The position numbers were made by a program, and so were the translations under genes. This document shows positions 52,910-63,616 of a DNA stretch of 64,000 bases, one piece after another (position 1 is the stretch's first letter; each line of letters starts with the position of its first letter). Source of the DNA: Caulifigura coniformis (lineage in GTDB: Bacteria; Planctomycetota; Planctomycetia; Planctomycetales; Planctomycetaceae); the NCBI RefSeq assembly GCF_007745175.1, contig NZ_CP036271.1, forward strand, positions 5,778,314 to 5,842,313, read 5' to 3'. The notes under the pieces are model-generated. The model was not told the DNA's origin and ran no database searches. It saw only the letters and a program-made list of their open reading frames with translations.

Positions 52910-53752
52910 ATGTCGACTGCGTCCCCCACGTCTTCCCGGAGCGCCCGCACCGCGCTGCTTGCGGCGGGCTCGCTGGCCTGGCGAGAGCTGCGACGCTTCT
53001 TCCGCCAGCGGAGTCGGGTCATCGGCGCCCTGGTGCAGCCGATCCTGTTCTGGATCCTGTTCGGCGCTGGCCTGGGTGGCTCGTTCCGCATGCCCGGAGG
53101 CCCGGCCTCGGCCGGCTATGCAAACTACTTCCTCCCCGGCGTGGCAGTGATGATCCTGCTGTTCACGGCCATTTTCTCGACGATCTCGATCATTGAAGAC
53201 CGGCGGGAAGGCTTTCTGCAGGCGGTTCTCGTCTCGCCGATTCCACGCTTCTCGCTTGTGCTGGGGAAGGTGCTGGGGGGATCGATCCTGGCAGTGATCC
53301 AGGCGCTGGTGTTTGTGGGAATCGCCCCCGTGCTGGCGAGCCTCGGCGCGGTTTCCCCGGTTTCGCTCGATCTTCCCTGGATGACGTGGGCGGCGGCCGT
53401 GGCCTGGATGGCCGTGCTGGCGTTTCTCCTGACGTCGCTCGGGTACCTGATCGCGTGGCCGATGGAATCGACGCAGGGGTTCCACGCGGTCATGAGCGTG
53501 TTCCTGATGCCGATGTGGCTGCTTTCGGGGGCGTTCTTCCCGGTTCCGGAGCAGGGTTGGCTGGCGTGGATCATGCGGGCCAATCCGTTGACGTACGGCC
53601 TGGCCGGGCTGCGGCGGCTGATGTCAACCGGGGATCCCGTCGCCCTCGGCCCACTTCCGGCATGGTCGACGTGCGTGGCCGTCACGGTTTCGATCGCCGC
53701 GGCGATCTTTCTGGCCGATGTTGTGCTGACCCGTCACAAGCACGTGGCCTGA
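52910..53752 (+). CDS. ABC-2 type transporter permease
   Basis: The 280-residue membrane protein has six hydrophobic helices in the ABC-2 layout. Family segments include QRSRVIGALVQPILFWILFG, IEDRREGFLQAVLVSPIPR and the late LSGAFFPVPEQGWLAWIMRANPLTY. It needs an ATPase partner; none is adjacent, and the only candidate in the window is at 30170. It starts 39 bases after the peptidase stop, so it may be cotranscribed with it. Confidence 0.92.
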   Translation: MSTASPTSSRSARTALLAAGSLAWRELRRFFRQRSRVIGALVQPILFWILFGAGLGGSFRMPGGPASAGYANYFLPGVAVMILLFTAIFSTISIIEDRREGFLQAVLVSPIPRFSLVLGKVLGGSILAVIQALVFVGIAPVLASLGAVSPVSLDLPWMTWAAAVAWMAVLAFLLTSLGYLIAWPMESTQGFHAVMSVFLMPMWLLSGAFFPVPEQGWLAWIMRANPLTYGLAGLRRLMSTGDPVALGPLPAWSTCVAVTVSIAAAIFLADVVLTRHKHVA

Positions 53753-53838
53753 GGACGCTGCTTGTTGCCGAACCCGTGTGAGTCGCGGTAAAAACAGGTC
53801 TCTCCAGTTTGTTCCCCTCGCCCTGCCACGGTCTCCGT

Positions 53839-55146
53839 ATGCCCCGCGCGATTCTCTTTCTGCTGGTGTGCTTCTCACTCGTGGCCGCAGACGCTGTGGC
53901 TGACAACTGGCCGGCGTGGCGCGGTCCGACGAACAACGGAATCGCCGTCGGGAAGAACATTCCGACGGAGTGGATGAACCAGAAGGAAAACATCGCGTGG
54001 CGGCTGGAGCTTCCCGGGCCGAGCGGCGCGACGCCGGCCATCTGGGAGGATCGGATTTACCTGTCGAGCGCGGAAGGGGACGACCTCGTCCTGATGTGCG
54101 TGTCGACGGCTGGAAAAGAACTGTGGAAGAAGGTTGTCACGACGGGGAACAAGCTGGCCCGCGCCGGCGAAGGGAATTCCGCCTCGCCGTCGCCGTCGAC
54201 GGATGGCAAGCACGTCTGGTGCTTCTTCGGCAACGGGATCCTCTGCTGCTACGACCGCGACGGAAACGAGGTCTGGAAGCTCGACGTCCAGGACCGCTAC
54301 GGCAAGATCGACATCCAGTTCGGCATGACGATGACGCCGGTTCTCTTCGGCGATCACCTGTACCTGCAACTCATTCACGGCACGTGGGGCGGGCCCTACA
54401 CCGTCGGAAAGGTGATCAAGCTGAATAAGAAGGACGGCAGCGAAGTGTGGGCCGTCGAGCGTGAAACCGGAGCGGACGACGAGTGCAAGCACTCGTACGC
54501 GTCGCCCATCCTGTATGACGATGGCACGACGAAGTTCCTGGTCACTCACGGTGCCAATCACACGATCGGCTATAACCTCGAAGACGGAAGCGAACGCTGG
54601 CGAATCTCCGGCCTGAACGGGCCGTCGGAGTTCAACAAGAACAAGTACGACAACACGTTCCGGCTCGTCGCGTCTCCGGGAGTGGCGCCGGGGACGATCA
54701 TCATTCCGACCTGCAAGAAGGGGCCGGTCTTTGCCTTCAAGGTGAACGACGCTCTCTCGGGGCTGATCGAAGGCCCGAACGGTGCCTACCGGTGGACGTT
54801 CCGGAGCACGCCGGATGTTCCCTGCCCGCTGATCAAGGATGGTCTCGTCTATCTCTTCATGTCTGATGGCAAGTTTGCCTGCGTCGACCTCGAGACGGGC
54901 GAGGAGGTCTACTTTGAGCGGAACCATAACTCGCAGTCGCGATCGAGCCCGCTGTACGTCGATGGCCACATCTACCTGGCCGCGAAGGACGGTACGGTGA
55001 TGGTCATCAAGGCGGGCCGGAAGTACGAAGTCGTCGCGGAGAACTCGATGAACGGAGAAGGGATCACTGCGTCGCCGATTGTCGCCAACGATGTCCTGTA
55101 CATTCGGAGCGCGGCGGCGCTGTATGCGATCAAGTCGCCGAAGTAG
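53839..55146 (+). CDS. Secreted PQQ-type (BamB-like) beta-propeller protein
   Basis: The 435-residue protein has a signal peptide (about 1-21, ending DAVAD). WPAWRGPTNNGIA is the typical opening of planctomycete PQQ-repeat proteins. Blades show the Trp/Gly pattern (TAGKELWKKVVTT, RDGNEVWKLDVQD, KDGSEVWAVERETG). Such proteins may bind PQQ or act as scaffolds; no dehydrogenase catalytic Asp motif was identified. ATG 53839 opens the signal peptide. Confidence 0.88.
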   Translation: MPRAILFLLVCFSLVAADAVADNWPAWRGPTNNGIAVGKNIPTEWMNQKENIAWRLELPGPSGATPAIWEDRIYLSSAEGDDLVLMCVSTAGKELWKKVVTTGNKLARAGEGNSASPSPSTDGKHVWCFFGNGILCCYDRDGNEVWKLDVQDRYGKIDIQFGMTMTPVLFGDHLYLQLIHGTWGGPYTVGKVIKLNKKDGSEVWAVERETGADDECKHSYASPILYDDGTTKFLVTHGANHTIGYNLEDGSERWRISGLNGPSEFNKNKYDNTFRLVASPGVAPGTIIIPTCKKGPVFAFKVNDALSGLIEGPNGAYRWTFRSTPDVPCPLIKDGLVYLFMSDGKFACVDLETGEEVYFERNHNSQSRSSPLYVDGHIYLAAKDGTVMVIKAGRKYEVVAENSMNGEGITASPIVANDVLYIRSAAALYAIKSPK

Positions 55147-55211
55147 CTGCTGCTGCGGAGGCCGTCGCTCCGCCTCGTCGCGAATGCACATTCCGTCACA
55201 ACGGCGCTGAA

Positions 55212-56096
55212 ATGCCGACGTTTCTTGATGACCTTCCTCCCACGCCCGCGCGTCCCCCGGATTCACACAAGGGAACGTTCGGGCGGGTGCTGATCGTCGC
55301 GGGGAGCCGCGGAATGAGCGGGGCGGCGTGCCTGTCGGGCCTGGGGGCGCTCCGTGGTGGAGCCGGTCTCGTTGATGTGGCGACACCCGCGAGCCTCCAG
55401 CCGCTGATTGCGTCGTTTGAACCGTCGTGGCTGACGTTCCCGCTTCCCGAAGACGCCCATGGTCGCCTGGACGGGTCGGCGTTTTCGCTGATCGCCGACC
55501 GGTGGGAGTCGGTGTCCGCCGTGGCGATGGGGCCCGGCTGGAGCGTCACGGACAACACGCGCTCGCTGGCGCGGCTGATGATCGAGCAGTGTCCGCGGCC
55601 GATGGTGATCGATGCCGATGGGCTGACGGCCCTCGTCGATCAGGCGGACGCCTGGAGAAAGTCGCCCGCGGCGCGGGTCGTGACCCCGCATCCGGGAGAA
55701 TTCGGGCGGATGCGTGGCGTCGACGCGAAGGTGATCCAGGCGGACCGCGTGGAGCATGCCACGGAGTTCGCCCGGGAGCACGGGGTGATCGTCGTGCTCA
55801 AGGGGCACGGGACAGTGGTCACGGACGGGGAACGGATTGTCATCAACTCCACCGGCAATCCCGGAATGGCGACGGGGGGCACCGGGGATGTCCTCACCGG
55901 GCTGACCGGAGCCCTGCTGGCCCAGAAAATGGCCCCCTTCGATGCCGCGCGCCTGGCCGTTTACCTGCATGGGCTGGCGGGGGACCTGGCGGCGAAGGAA
56001 CTTTCGCAGCCGGGCCTGATTGCGAGCGATCTCCCCAGTTTCCTGGGGCCGGCGTGGCTCAAACTGCAGGAATTGCGAGGGCGGGCGGGGGGGTAG
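55212..56096 (+). CDS. nnrD: ADP-dependent NAD(P)H-hydrate dehydratase
   Basis: The 294-residue ribokinase-like enzyme repairs damaged NAD(P)H hydrates. Motifs are HKGTFGRVLIVAGSRGMSGA, VTPHPGEFGRM and the catalytic NPGMATGGTGDVLTG. The usual partner epimerase domain (NnrE) is not fused here, and no separate gene for it is in the window. Confidence 0.93.
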   Translation: MPTFLDDLPPTPARPPDSHKGTFGRVLIVAGSRGMSGAACLSGLGALRGGAGLVDVATPASLQPLIASFEPSWLTFPLPEDAHGRLDGSAFSLIADRWESVSAVAMGPGWSVTDNTRSLARLMIEQCPRPMVIDADGLTALVDQADAWRKSPAARVVTPHPGEFGRMRGVDAKVIQADRVEHATEFAREHGVIVVLKGHGTVVTDGERIVINSTGNPGMATGGTGDVLTGLTGALLAQKMAPFDAARLAVYLHGLAGDLAAKELSQPGLIASDLPSFLGPAWLKLQELRGRAGG

Positions 56097-56241
56097 GGCG
56101 GCCGTCCCTGCAGGGGGCGGCGTCCCTTGCCGATCGATTGCGGCCGAACAGGTGCAGCGGCGACCCGCGTTGCCCGTTTTTCGCGTTTCGGGCTATAAAC
56201 CGGCCCCTGACGAACGGATTCGTCCCGGATAAGGAACTGCG

Positions 56242-57114
56242 ATGGATCGCTCACGCTGGATTTTGTTGTCGCTGGTGCTGTCTCCCTGCCTGGCGAGCTT
56301 CGTCGCATGGACGAGCCCGGCGGCTCCGGGCGCCATCAGCGGCGGGCATCCGAAGTCGGCTTTGTCGTTCTCGCAGTACGCCGTGAACTGGAAGGAGACG
56401 CGGGCGGTGCCGTCGGTGCGGGCTCACTTCAACTTTCGGAACACGTCCGACCGTCCGGTGAAGATTCTCAGCGCGAAGCCAAGCTGCGGCTGCGTTTCGG
56501 CGAACATCGTCGGCTTCAGGTCGAACGCCGAGACAGCGGAACGCTACAAGCTGACATACGCGCCGGGGGAAGCGGGACGGATCGAACTGGCCCTGCCGAC
56601 CGCGAACGAGGAAGCAGGCCGCCACGAATACACCATCGCCGTTGCCTACAACGACGGTGAAGACCGCAAAGCCGAGTTGAAATTCAATGTGGAGTTGCCG
56701 GCGAAATCGGTCCGCCTCGAGCCTTCGGAACTCTACTTCTACCAGTACGGCGAACCGCTGTCGCGCACGCTGAAGGTCATCGACGACCGGAACAAGGTGC
56801 TGGACGTGACCGATGTCCGGATCGAGTACCACCGTCCCCGGGGCCAGACGCCCGAGGTGGTGTCGACCGACCTGGCCGAGGCGACGATCGAACCTTCGGA
56901 GATCACGCCGCAGGGGCGTCGGGCGACCCCCATCCGCATCGACGTCGCGGGGGATATCGACCCGGTGGAAAAGATCGCCCATGTGGTGATCACCACGAGC
57001 GATCCCGACTTCAAGGTGCTGAAAGTTCCGATGCTGATCCAGCCGCGCCCGAAGAAAGAGACGCCGGTTCAGCAGTCCTCAGTCCCCTTCGCGCCGGGGC
57101 CGGTCACCCGCTGA
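56242..57114 (+). CDS. Secreted DUF1573 protein
   Basis: The 290-residue protein has an N-terminal signal/membrane segment (about 6-26). The DUF1573 core reads FNFRNTSDRPVKILSAKPSC followed by GCVSA, an Ig-like fold with the CGC motif characteristic of the family. A second beta domain follows at about 150-275. Its stop lies 10 bases from the end of the convergent dehydratase gene. Function unknown; the family is very common in Bacteroidetes and planctomycetes. Confidence 0.85.
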   Translation: MDRSRWILLSLVLSPCLASFVAWTSPAAPGAISGGHPKSALSFSQYAVNWKETRAVPSVRAHFNFRNTSDRPVKILSAKPSCGCVSANIVGFRSNAETAERYKLTYAPGEAGRIELALPTANEEAGRHEYTIAVAYNDGEDRKAELKFNVELPAKSVRLEPSELYFYQYGEPLSRTLKVIDDRNKVLDVTDVRIEYHRPRGQTPEVVSTDLAEATIEPSEITPQGRRATPIRIDVAGDIDPVEKIAHVVITTSDPDFKVLKVPMLIQPRPKKETPVQQSSVPFAPGPVTR

Positions 57115-57124
57115 CGGCGGCACG

Positions 57125-58137
<1,013 letters not shown>

Positions 58138-58141
<4 letters not shown>

Positions 58142-58668
58142 CGGGATTCCTCCGTCGACGAGCGTTGGGAATGCTCGACATACCAGTCGAGCAGCACGCG
58201 GAGCGGGGAGGAAAAGTCGGCGGGATCGTCGATCATCCGCTGTTTCGCCTCCGCCAGCGACATTGTCTCCATCCGCAGAATTTCGGCCGGATCGGGCTGC
58301 GGTTCGCTGTCGCTGACCAGCCGGTAGAGCACGGTGTGTTCGTAGGCCGTCTCGACCGTGGCCGGGAACTTGTGCAGGAACTCGAGGCTCCCCGAGAGCT
58401 CGATCTCCTCCTGCATCTCGCGGTGGGCCGCCTGTTCGTAGTCTTCGCCGGCCCCGAGGTGCCCTGAGCAGGAGGAGGTGAGCTTGAGCGGGGCTTCGTC
58501 CTTGGTGGCGGAACGGCGCTGGAGCAGGAGTTCGCCCCGGCTGTTGAAGACGAACACATGCACGGCCCGGTGCAGCAGCCGCTCGGCATGCACGCGGGAG
58601 CGAGGCGCCGTGGCGATCACCCGGTCGTTCTCATCGCAGACGTCGAAGACTTCTTCGGAAACGGCCAT
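58138..58668 (-). CDS. Nudix hydrolase (IPP-isomerase/YfcD-like)
   Basis: The 176-residue protein has a complete Nudix box at 69-91 (GHLGAGEDYEQAAHREMQEE). The opening EVFDVCDENDRVIATAPRS and HRAVHVFVFNSRGELLLQRRS resemble the YfcD / isopentenyl-diphosphate-isomerase-like branch. True isomerase needs extra Cys and Glu residues; a Cys is present at SSCSGH, but the assignment stays open. It is translationally coupled to rfbB. Confidence 0.88.
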
Positions 58669-58801
58669 AGGGGCGAACTTAGTCGGTCGTGCCGGGACCG
58701 TCTATCGCCACTTGGTCCCCCTTTCGCGTTCTGTTACAGTCGCGCTTCAATTTCCAGCCGGTCGGAGTTCTGTCTCCGCCGAAATTCAATCTGCGTGGAC
58801 A

Positions 58802-59284
58802 ATGCCCCGTCCCAAGCTGCAAGCATCGATTTCCGAATCCGGTCGCCTGACCGGCCGGATCCTCATCGCCGACGACAACCTGCAGAATCGTGAGCTGCTC
58901 GAGGCGTATCTCGCCGACGAGGGGCACGAGATCCTGATGGCGGCCGACGGTCGTCAGACGGTCGACGTCGCCACGGAATCGCAGCCGGACCTGATCCTGC
59001 TGGACATCATGATGCCCAAGCTGAGCGGGTATGAGGTCTGCGAGAAGCTGAAGGTGGACGAGCGGACGAAGAACATCCCGATCCTGATGGTGACGGCGCT
59101 GCGCGACATGGCGGATATCGAGAAAGCCGTGGCCGCCGGGGCGGACGATTTTCTCTCCAAGCCGGTCCACAGGATCGAGCTGAAGACTCGCGTGAAGTCG
59201 CTCCTGCGCGTCCGCCATCTCACGAGCGAACGCGATCGGCTGCTCGCGTACCTGTCCGAGGTCGAGAAGTCGGAAACGAACTGA
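58802..59284 (+). CDS. Receiver-only response regulator
   Basis: The 160-residue protein consists of one receiver domain (about 18-135) with the phospho-acceptor Asp68 (LILLDIMMP), acidic pair Asp24/Asp25, Thr98 and Lys120 (DFLSKP). A short helical tail follows, with no output domain. This type (CheY/DivK-like) passes signals through protein contacts. No histidine kinase gene is nearby. The frame is open upstream, but ATG 58802 begins just before the domain. Confidence 0.92.
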   Translation: MPRPKLQASISESGRLTGRILIADDNLQNRELLEAYLADEGHEILMAADGRQTVDVATESQPDLILLDIMMPKLSGYEVCEKLKVDERTKNIPILMVTALRDMADIEKAVAAGADDFLSKPVHRIELKTRVKSLLRVRHLTSERDRLLAYLSEVEKSETN

Positions 59285-59352
59285 CTTTGTGGCTTCCGTG
59301 CGCCAGGCTTCGTCCCAGGTCCGCCATGCGGAGGGCCCGGGACGAGGGCCGC

Positions 59353-59384
59353 GATTCCGGCAGGCAGTGATTCCGGCAGGCAGT
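59353..59384. repeat. Tandem duplication of a 16-base unit
   Basis: GATTCCGGCAGGCAGT occurs twice in direct succession in the non-coding gap between the response regulator and truA. It looks like a simple slippage duplication. Confidence 0.8.
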
Positions 59385-59612
59385 GCAGGGGGACGATGAT
59401 TGCGCTGATCGCAATCACGACCAATCGCTCAATACGGGTCAATGCGCGCGGCGACTCAGAGTCACGGCATCAGGTCGATTCCAAGCCGCTTGCGGATCGG
59501 CTGCGTGGATAGCGGCCCGGGATCGCCATAGGCCCCGTCCCCGGATTTCTCGATGCTCATAGGCCATCGCAACGCACTTGCCGACGTCCACGCATCTGTT
59601 CATCTTCCCCGC

Positions 59613-60404
59613 ATGGCCCGCAACATCCGTCTCACACTCGCCTACGACGGCACCCGCTACGCCGGTTGGCAGGTCCAGCGGGATCGCGTCTCCGTTCAGT
59701 CGACCGTCGAAGCCTCCATCGAAGCCCTGACCGGGGAACGGGTCAGTCTGTTGTCGGCCGGCCGGACCGACGCGGGCGTGCACGCGCTCGGGCAGGTGGT
59801 CAACTTCTTCACCGAATCGACGATCCCTCCCGACAAATGGCAGCCGGCCCTTCAGACCCGACTTCCTCACGACATTGTCGTCCGCGATTCGCAGGAAGTC
59901 CCGGCCGATTTTCACGCCACCTACGGGGCGAAGCTCAAACGCTATCGCTACGTGATCCACGAATCGCGGATCGAGAATCCGTTCATCCGGCCGTTCGCGT
60001 GGCGGCAGAATGGGCCGCTGGATGTGGACGCCATGCAGAACGCGGCCGATCTGCTTGTTGGAACGCACGATTTCCGCAGCTTCGAGTCGCATTGGCCCAA
60101 CACCGATACGAGCGTTCGGACCATGTTCGAGGCGCGGCTGACGCGCGCGTCCGGCTGGAACGTGTGGGGGGCCGCGCCGGTGAGCGCCGACCCCGGCGCT
60201 GATGCGGATTACATCGTGTTCGAGATCGTCGGCGACGGTTTTCTCTACAACATGGTGCGTTCCATTGTCGGCACGCTGGTTTGCGTCGGCCGCAGGGCGT
60301 GGACGCTCGCCCAGTTCCAGCACGCGTTTCAGGCACTCGATCGCAACGTCGCCGGCGAAACGGCCCCGGCGCAGGGACTGTTCCTGGTTTCTGTGACCTA
60401 TTGA
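59613..60404 (+). CDS. truA: tRNA pseudouridine(38-40) synthase
   Basis: The 263-residue enzyme has the catalytic Asp53 in AGRTDAGVHALGQV. LTLAYDGTRYAGWQ opens the domain, and the late GDGFLYNMVRSIVGTL is characteristic of TruA. Length is normal. ATG 59613 opens the conserved domain; no clear ribosome site precedes it. Confidence 0.95.
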   Translation: MARNIRLTLAYDGTRYAGWQVQRDRVSVQSTVEASIEALTGERVSLLSAGRTDAGVHALGQVVNFFTESTIPPDKWQPALQTRLPHDIVVRDSQEVPADFHATYGAKLKRYRYVIHESRIENPFIRPFAWRQNGPLDVDAMQNAADLLVGTHDFRSFESHWPNTDTSVRTMFEARLTRASGWNVWGAAPVSADPGADADYIVFEIVGDGFLYNMVRSIVGTLVCVGRRAWTLAQFQHAFQALDRNVAGETAPAQGLFLVSVTY

Positions 60405-60468
60405 GGTTGTCGCAGGCGCTGCCGGAAACCGGGAGAGCCACTGCTGGCAGAGTCGGCCGCAAATACGA

Positions 60469-62334
60469 TTAGTCGCCGAGGCGACTCCACTGGCGCTTGG
60501 CCGCGTCGAAGACGAAGGGGGTTCGCTCCGGGAAGAGACGTGCCGCGAGTTCGCGGTTCACGGAGGGCCTCAGCCGGGCGACGAGCACGGGGCCATCGAG
60601 CGTCGGCCGGTTCGTCACGTAGTCCATGTGCAGGTCGGTTGGATCGGGCTTCACGAAGACGATCATCGGTCCGTTCGTCGCCAGCTCCTCCGCCTGCGCG
60701 CGGAACTGGCCGTATCGCCGCCGCGCGAACATCGCCTCACTGCGGGCGATGGCGACCCGTGAAGTCCAGAGGGGCTCGATGGAGATGTCGTTGATCAGGA
60801 TGGCCAGGGCGAGCAGGGCGGCCCACCAGAGACGCATTCTCGGCATGGACCAGGAGCGCCAGATCGAGCCCAGACGCACCGTGGCATACGCGATGATCAG
60901 CAGCAGAAGCGGTCCTGATTCGAACACGTAGTGCCAGTCCATGATCCCTGTAAACCAATAAGGGATATGAACGGCGTGCAGGCTGACGATCGAAGCGCAC
61001 ACGAGTTTCCAGGCGGCTGACAGCCTTCGCCAGTCGAGAAGTACAACGGCCAGCGACAAAAGCAGGGGGATTGTGGCCAGAGTCCAGCGGGAGCTGCTGG
61101 TGGCGCGGATGCCGACGTTTTTCAGCGCGAGGGCTGGAGTGAGGTTTTCAGCCCAGCTGTCGTAGTGTTCGAGCGTTTTCGGCCCGGCGACCTTCTCGCC
61201 GCGCGTCACGTTGTTAAAGCCGTAAACGTGCCGGGGGGTGTAGAGGTCGGTGTAGAGTTGATAAGGCGAGACGAGGGCATCGCCAGTGATGGAGTGGTTG
61301 TAGGCGAGCAATCCGACGGCCCCGATGACGAGTGGGAAGCCAAGGGCCAGGGTTTGCAGGATCGAGGGGGGGAGGCGCGCTTTGAGTGTGTCGGCTCCCG
61401 GCATGGAGGGCTGGCGTCGGATAAGCCGCCAAATCCAGTCGATGCCGAAGGGGAGCGCGAATCCCGCGGCCGTCATCGGGCGGCAGAGCATGGCGAACGC
61501 GAGGCCCGTTCCGGCGATCAACGCCAGGCCGGCGGATGGCCGCTGACGGCAGGCGAGCATTGCGGACAGGAAGAGGATCAACCCGAGCATGGTGGGCATG
61601 TGGGCGACGAGCATGTTGCTGAAGACGAGCATGCCGGGCGAGACGACATACAGGAGGCCGGCCACGATCCCGACGGCGCGTCCGGAGAGGAGTCGGCCCA
61701 CCAGGAACAGACCCGCGGCGATCAGGCCGTTCGCCAGCCATTGACCTTCCCATGGGTTTCCAAGGCTCACGAACGGAGCGAGCCACGCGCCGACGCCCGG
61801 GAAATACCGGCTGGCGAAACGCCCTTCGTTCAGGACGTGCATCTGATCGAAGAGATCGGAATACTCGGGAAAGCTGGGCAGCCAGGTTCGCCCGTCGAGA
61901 AAGGTCTCGGCCTGGAACAGGTAGCTGTATTCGTCGTGGATTGCCGGAGGAAGCCCTGCGAAGGGTGCCGCGTACCAGCGGGCCGCGAATGTTCCGGCGG
62001 CGGCGAACACGAGCGCGAGGAGGAAGTCGACGAGGGGTTGCGGCGGGGATCCAGCCGGCGCGGTGGGGCGCTCGCGTCGACGACGTCCGGACTGCCAGAC
62101 GAGGGGGGCTGCGAGGAGCAGGACGAGGAACGGGCTGGAGTTTTTCGAGTCTTCGAAGAAGCGGCCGTTGAGGGCTGCGGCCCTGTTACCGGCGTCTGAA
62201 AAGTGGAGCGCGACGAATGCTGCAGTCGCGAACGTGATGAGGGCCCAGGCGATGGCGTGTGTGGCCGGGCGTTCGACGAGTGGCCGCCGCGGAGCGGGAT
62301 CGAGCGTAGGAGCGTCGGTCGGGGCGGAAGACAC
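60469..62334 (-). CDS. Polytopic GT-C-like glycosyltransferase family membrane protein
   Basis: The 621-residue protein has around ten to twelve membrane helices and an early loop with IHDEYSYLFQAETF (Asp134-Glu135). The acidic pair is typical of GT-C enzymes that use lipid-linked sugars (GT39/ArnT-like). A soluble C-terminal part follows the last helix. Substrate unknown; envelope glycosylation is likely. It is convergent with truA, with 64 bases between stops. Confidence 0.75.
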   Translation of the reverse strand: MSSAPTDAPTLDPAPRRPLVERPATHAIAWALITFATAAFVALHFSDAGNRAAALNGRFFEDSKNSSPFLVLLLAAPLVWQSGRRRRERPTAPAGSPPQPLVDFLLALVFAAAGTFAARWYAAPFAGLPPAIHDEYSYLFQAETFLDGRTWLPSFPEYSDLFDQMHVLNEGRFASRYFPGVGAWLAPFVSLGNPWEGQWLANGLIAAGLFLVGRLLSGRAVGIVAGLLYVVSPGMLVFSNMLVAHMPTMLGLILFLSAMLACRQRPSAGLALIAGTGLAFAMLCRPMTAAGFALPFGIDWIWRLIRRQPSMPGADTLKARLPPSILQTLALGFPLVIGAVGLLAYNHSITGDALVSPYQLYTDLYTPRHVYGFNNVTRGEKVAGPKTLEHYDSWAENLTPALALKNVGIRATSSSRWTLATIPLLLSLAVVLLDWRRLSAAWKLVCASIVSLHAVHIPYWFTGIMDWHYVFESGPLLLLIIAYATVRLGSIWRSWSMPRMRLWWAALLALAILINDISIEPLWTSRVAIARSEAMFARRRYGQFRAQAEELATNGPMIVFVKPDPTDLHMDYVTNRPTLDGPVLVARLRPSVNRELAARLFPERTPFVFDAAKRQWSRLGD

Positions 62335-62444
62335 GGGGGAGCGTTGGGCGGAGCGGGATCAGCCAGGCGCACAGGCGCTGGACGAAAAACGCCCCGGCGA
62401 AGAGCGGACGGCCGGGGCGCGAATGGCCTGGATTTCAAACGTGA

Positions 62445-62476
62445 AGCCCCCGGCTGCTGGCGAGCGGCCGGGGGCT
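62445..62476 (-). terminator. Terminator-type hairpin after the peroxiredoxin gene
   Basis: A 10-bp perfect stem (AGCCCCCGGC / GCCGGGGGCT) with a 12-base loop lies 9 bases after the peroxiredoxin stop on the minus strand. Confidence 0.55.
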
Positions 62477-62484
62477 GTTTCGAT

Positions 62485-63051
62485 TTACTTCAGCGACTTG
62501 GCGACTTCGGCCACCGTCTTGCTGTCCTCGGCGGCCTTCACCATCTTGTCGATGTACGCGACCTTCTTGTTTTTGTCGACGATGATCGTCCAGCGGGCCG
62601 TCGTGATCGGTCGGACGAGTTCCTCCGTCTTGCCGTCGATGACGGCCTTCACCGTGCCGCCAGCCTTGGTGGGAACTCCGAACGCCTCGGCGACTTTGCC
62701 TTCGGTATCGGCTAACAGCGCGAAGTTGAGGTTTTCCTTCTTCTTGAAGAGCTGGTGGTTCTTCACGGTGTCGCCGCTGACGCCGACGACCTCGATACCG
62801 GCCTCCTTCAGCTTGGGCAGATCGTCGCGGTAGGCGCACGCCTGCTTGGTGCACCCGCCGGTGGTGTCGGCCGGGTAGAAGTAGATCACGACGACGTTCT
62901 TGCCATAGTGGTCGGAGGCCTTCCAGTCGTTCCCCTGGTCATCTTTGACCGTGAAATCCGGGGCCGCATCGCCGACTTTCACTTCGGCCGACATGACGTT
63001 CGTTCCTGCAAAGACCAGAGAAAATACCGCTGACAGAACAACCGATTTCAC
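62485..63051 (-). CDS. Secreted BCP/PrxQ-type peroxiredoxin
   Basis: The 188-residue protein reduces peroxides. A signal peptide (VKSVVLSAVFSLVFAGTNVMSA) precedes the thioredoxin-fold domain. The peroxidatic Cys lies in YPADTTGGCTKQAC, with the second Cys five residues later as in PrxQ. GTG 63051 is chosen because AGAGGTG lies seven bases upstream and the signal begins there; an in-frame ATG further upstream would place charged residues first. Export of a BCP-type enzyme is somewhat unusual. Confidence 0.88.
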   Translation of the reverse strand: MKSVVLSAVFSLVFAGTNVMSAEVKVGDAAPDFTVKDDQGNDWKASDHYGKNVVVIYFYPADTTGGCTKQACAYRDDLPKLKEAGIEVVGVSGDTVKNHQLFKKKENLNFALLADTEGKVAEAFGVPTKAGGTVKAVIDGKTEELVRPITTARWTIIVDKNKKVAYIDKMVKAAEDSKTVAEVAKSLK

Positions 63052-63212
63052 GAGAGCACCTCTTGGAGTGGGCAGGCCGTAAGTGGCCGTCGATGGGGCA
63101 GGACGCGTCATGCGAACGGTGTGGGACGCGGGGGAACATCCGTCCGCGATTCTGAAAGCATGAGCGCCGCGGGAAACTTCCACAACCTTGCAGGGCTTCC
63201 CGCGCCGACCGC

Positions 63213-63584
63213 TCACTTCATCGAATGCAGCCCGATCGAGTTCCCTTCACTGTCCGAGAACCACGCGATGAACCCGTGCGGTCCGATCGACTTCTTCGGG
63301 AACAGGGTCTTGCCTCCCGCCTGCTCGATCTTCACCAGGGCGGCCGGAATGTCGTCCACGGGGAAGTAGACCACCGTCCCGGTCGACGTCGGCTCGTAGC
63401 CTTTGCCCGCAATCAGCGCGCCCGCGGCCCCGGGGGCCTGAGAGTCCATCGGGAAGAAGACCATCTCGTACTCGTTGACGCGTCCCGAGGTCATCTCGAA
63501 GCCGAAGACGCTCTGGTAGAACCGGGACGCCCTGGAGAGGTCTTTGGCGGAGATCTCAAACCAGCCCACGGGGTTCATCTTCAT
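63213..63584 (-). CDS. VOC-family (glyoxalase-like) protein
   Basis: The 123-residue protein has paired beta-alpha-beta-beta-beta modules: VGWFEISAKDLSRASRFYQSVFGFEM, then VVYFPVDDIPAALVKIEQAGGKTLFP and IAWFSDSEGNSIGL. Possible metal ligands are Glu10 and others, but specificity cannot be told. It lies upstream of the peroxiredoxin gene on the same strand. Confidence 0.85.
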   Translation of the reverse strand: MKMNPVGWFEISAKDLSRASRFYQSVFGFEMTSGRVNEYEMVFFPMDSQAPGAAGALIAGKGYEPTSTGTVVYFPVDDIPAALVKIEQAGGKTLFPKKSIGPHGFIAWFSDSEGNSIGLHSMK

Positions 63585-63616
63585 CGCATCGCTCTCCGTC
63601 GATGGACATTCGGTCG

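Noticed and set aside
51518-53485. Minus-strand open frame of about 655 codons
   Set aside because: It lies across an M28 peptidase and an ABC permease with clear motifs, and it is Arg-rich low-complexity sequence.
59353-59384. 16-base tandem repeat as a regulatory or CRISPR-like unit
   Set aside because: Only two copies with no spacer; best read as a slippage duplication.
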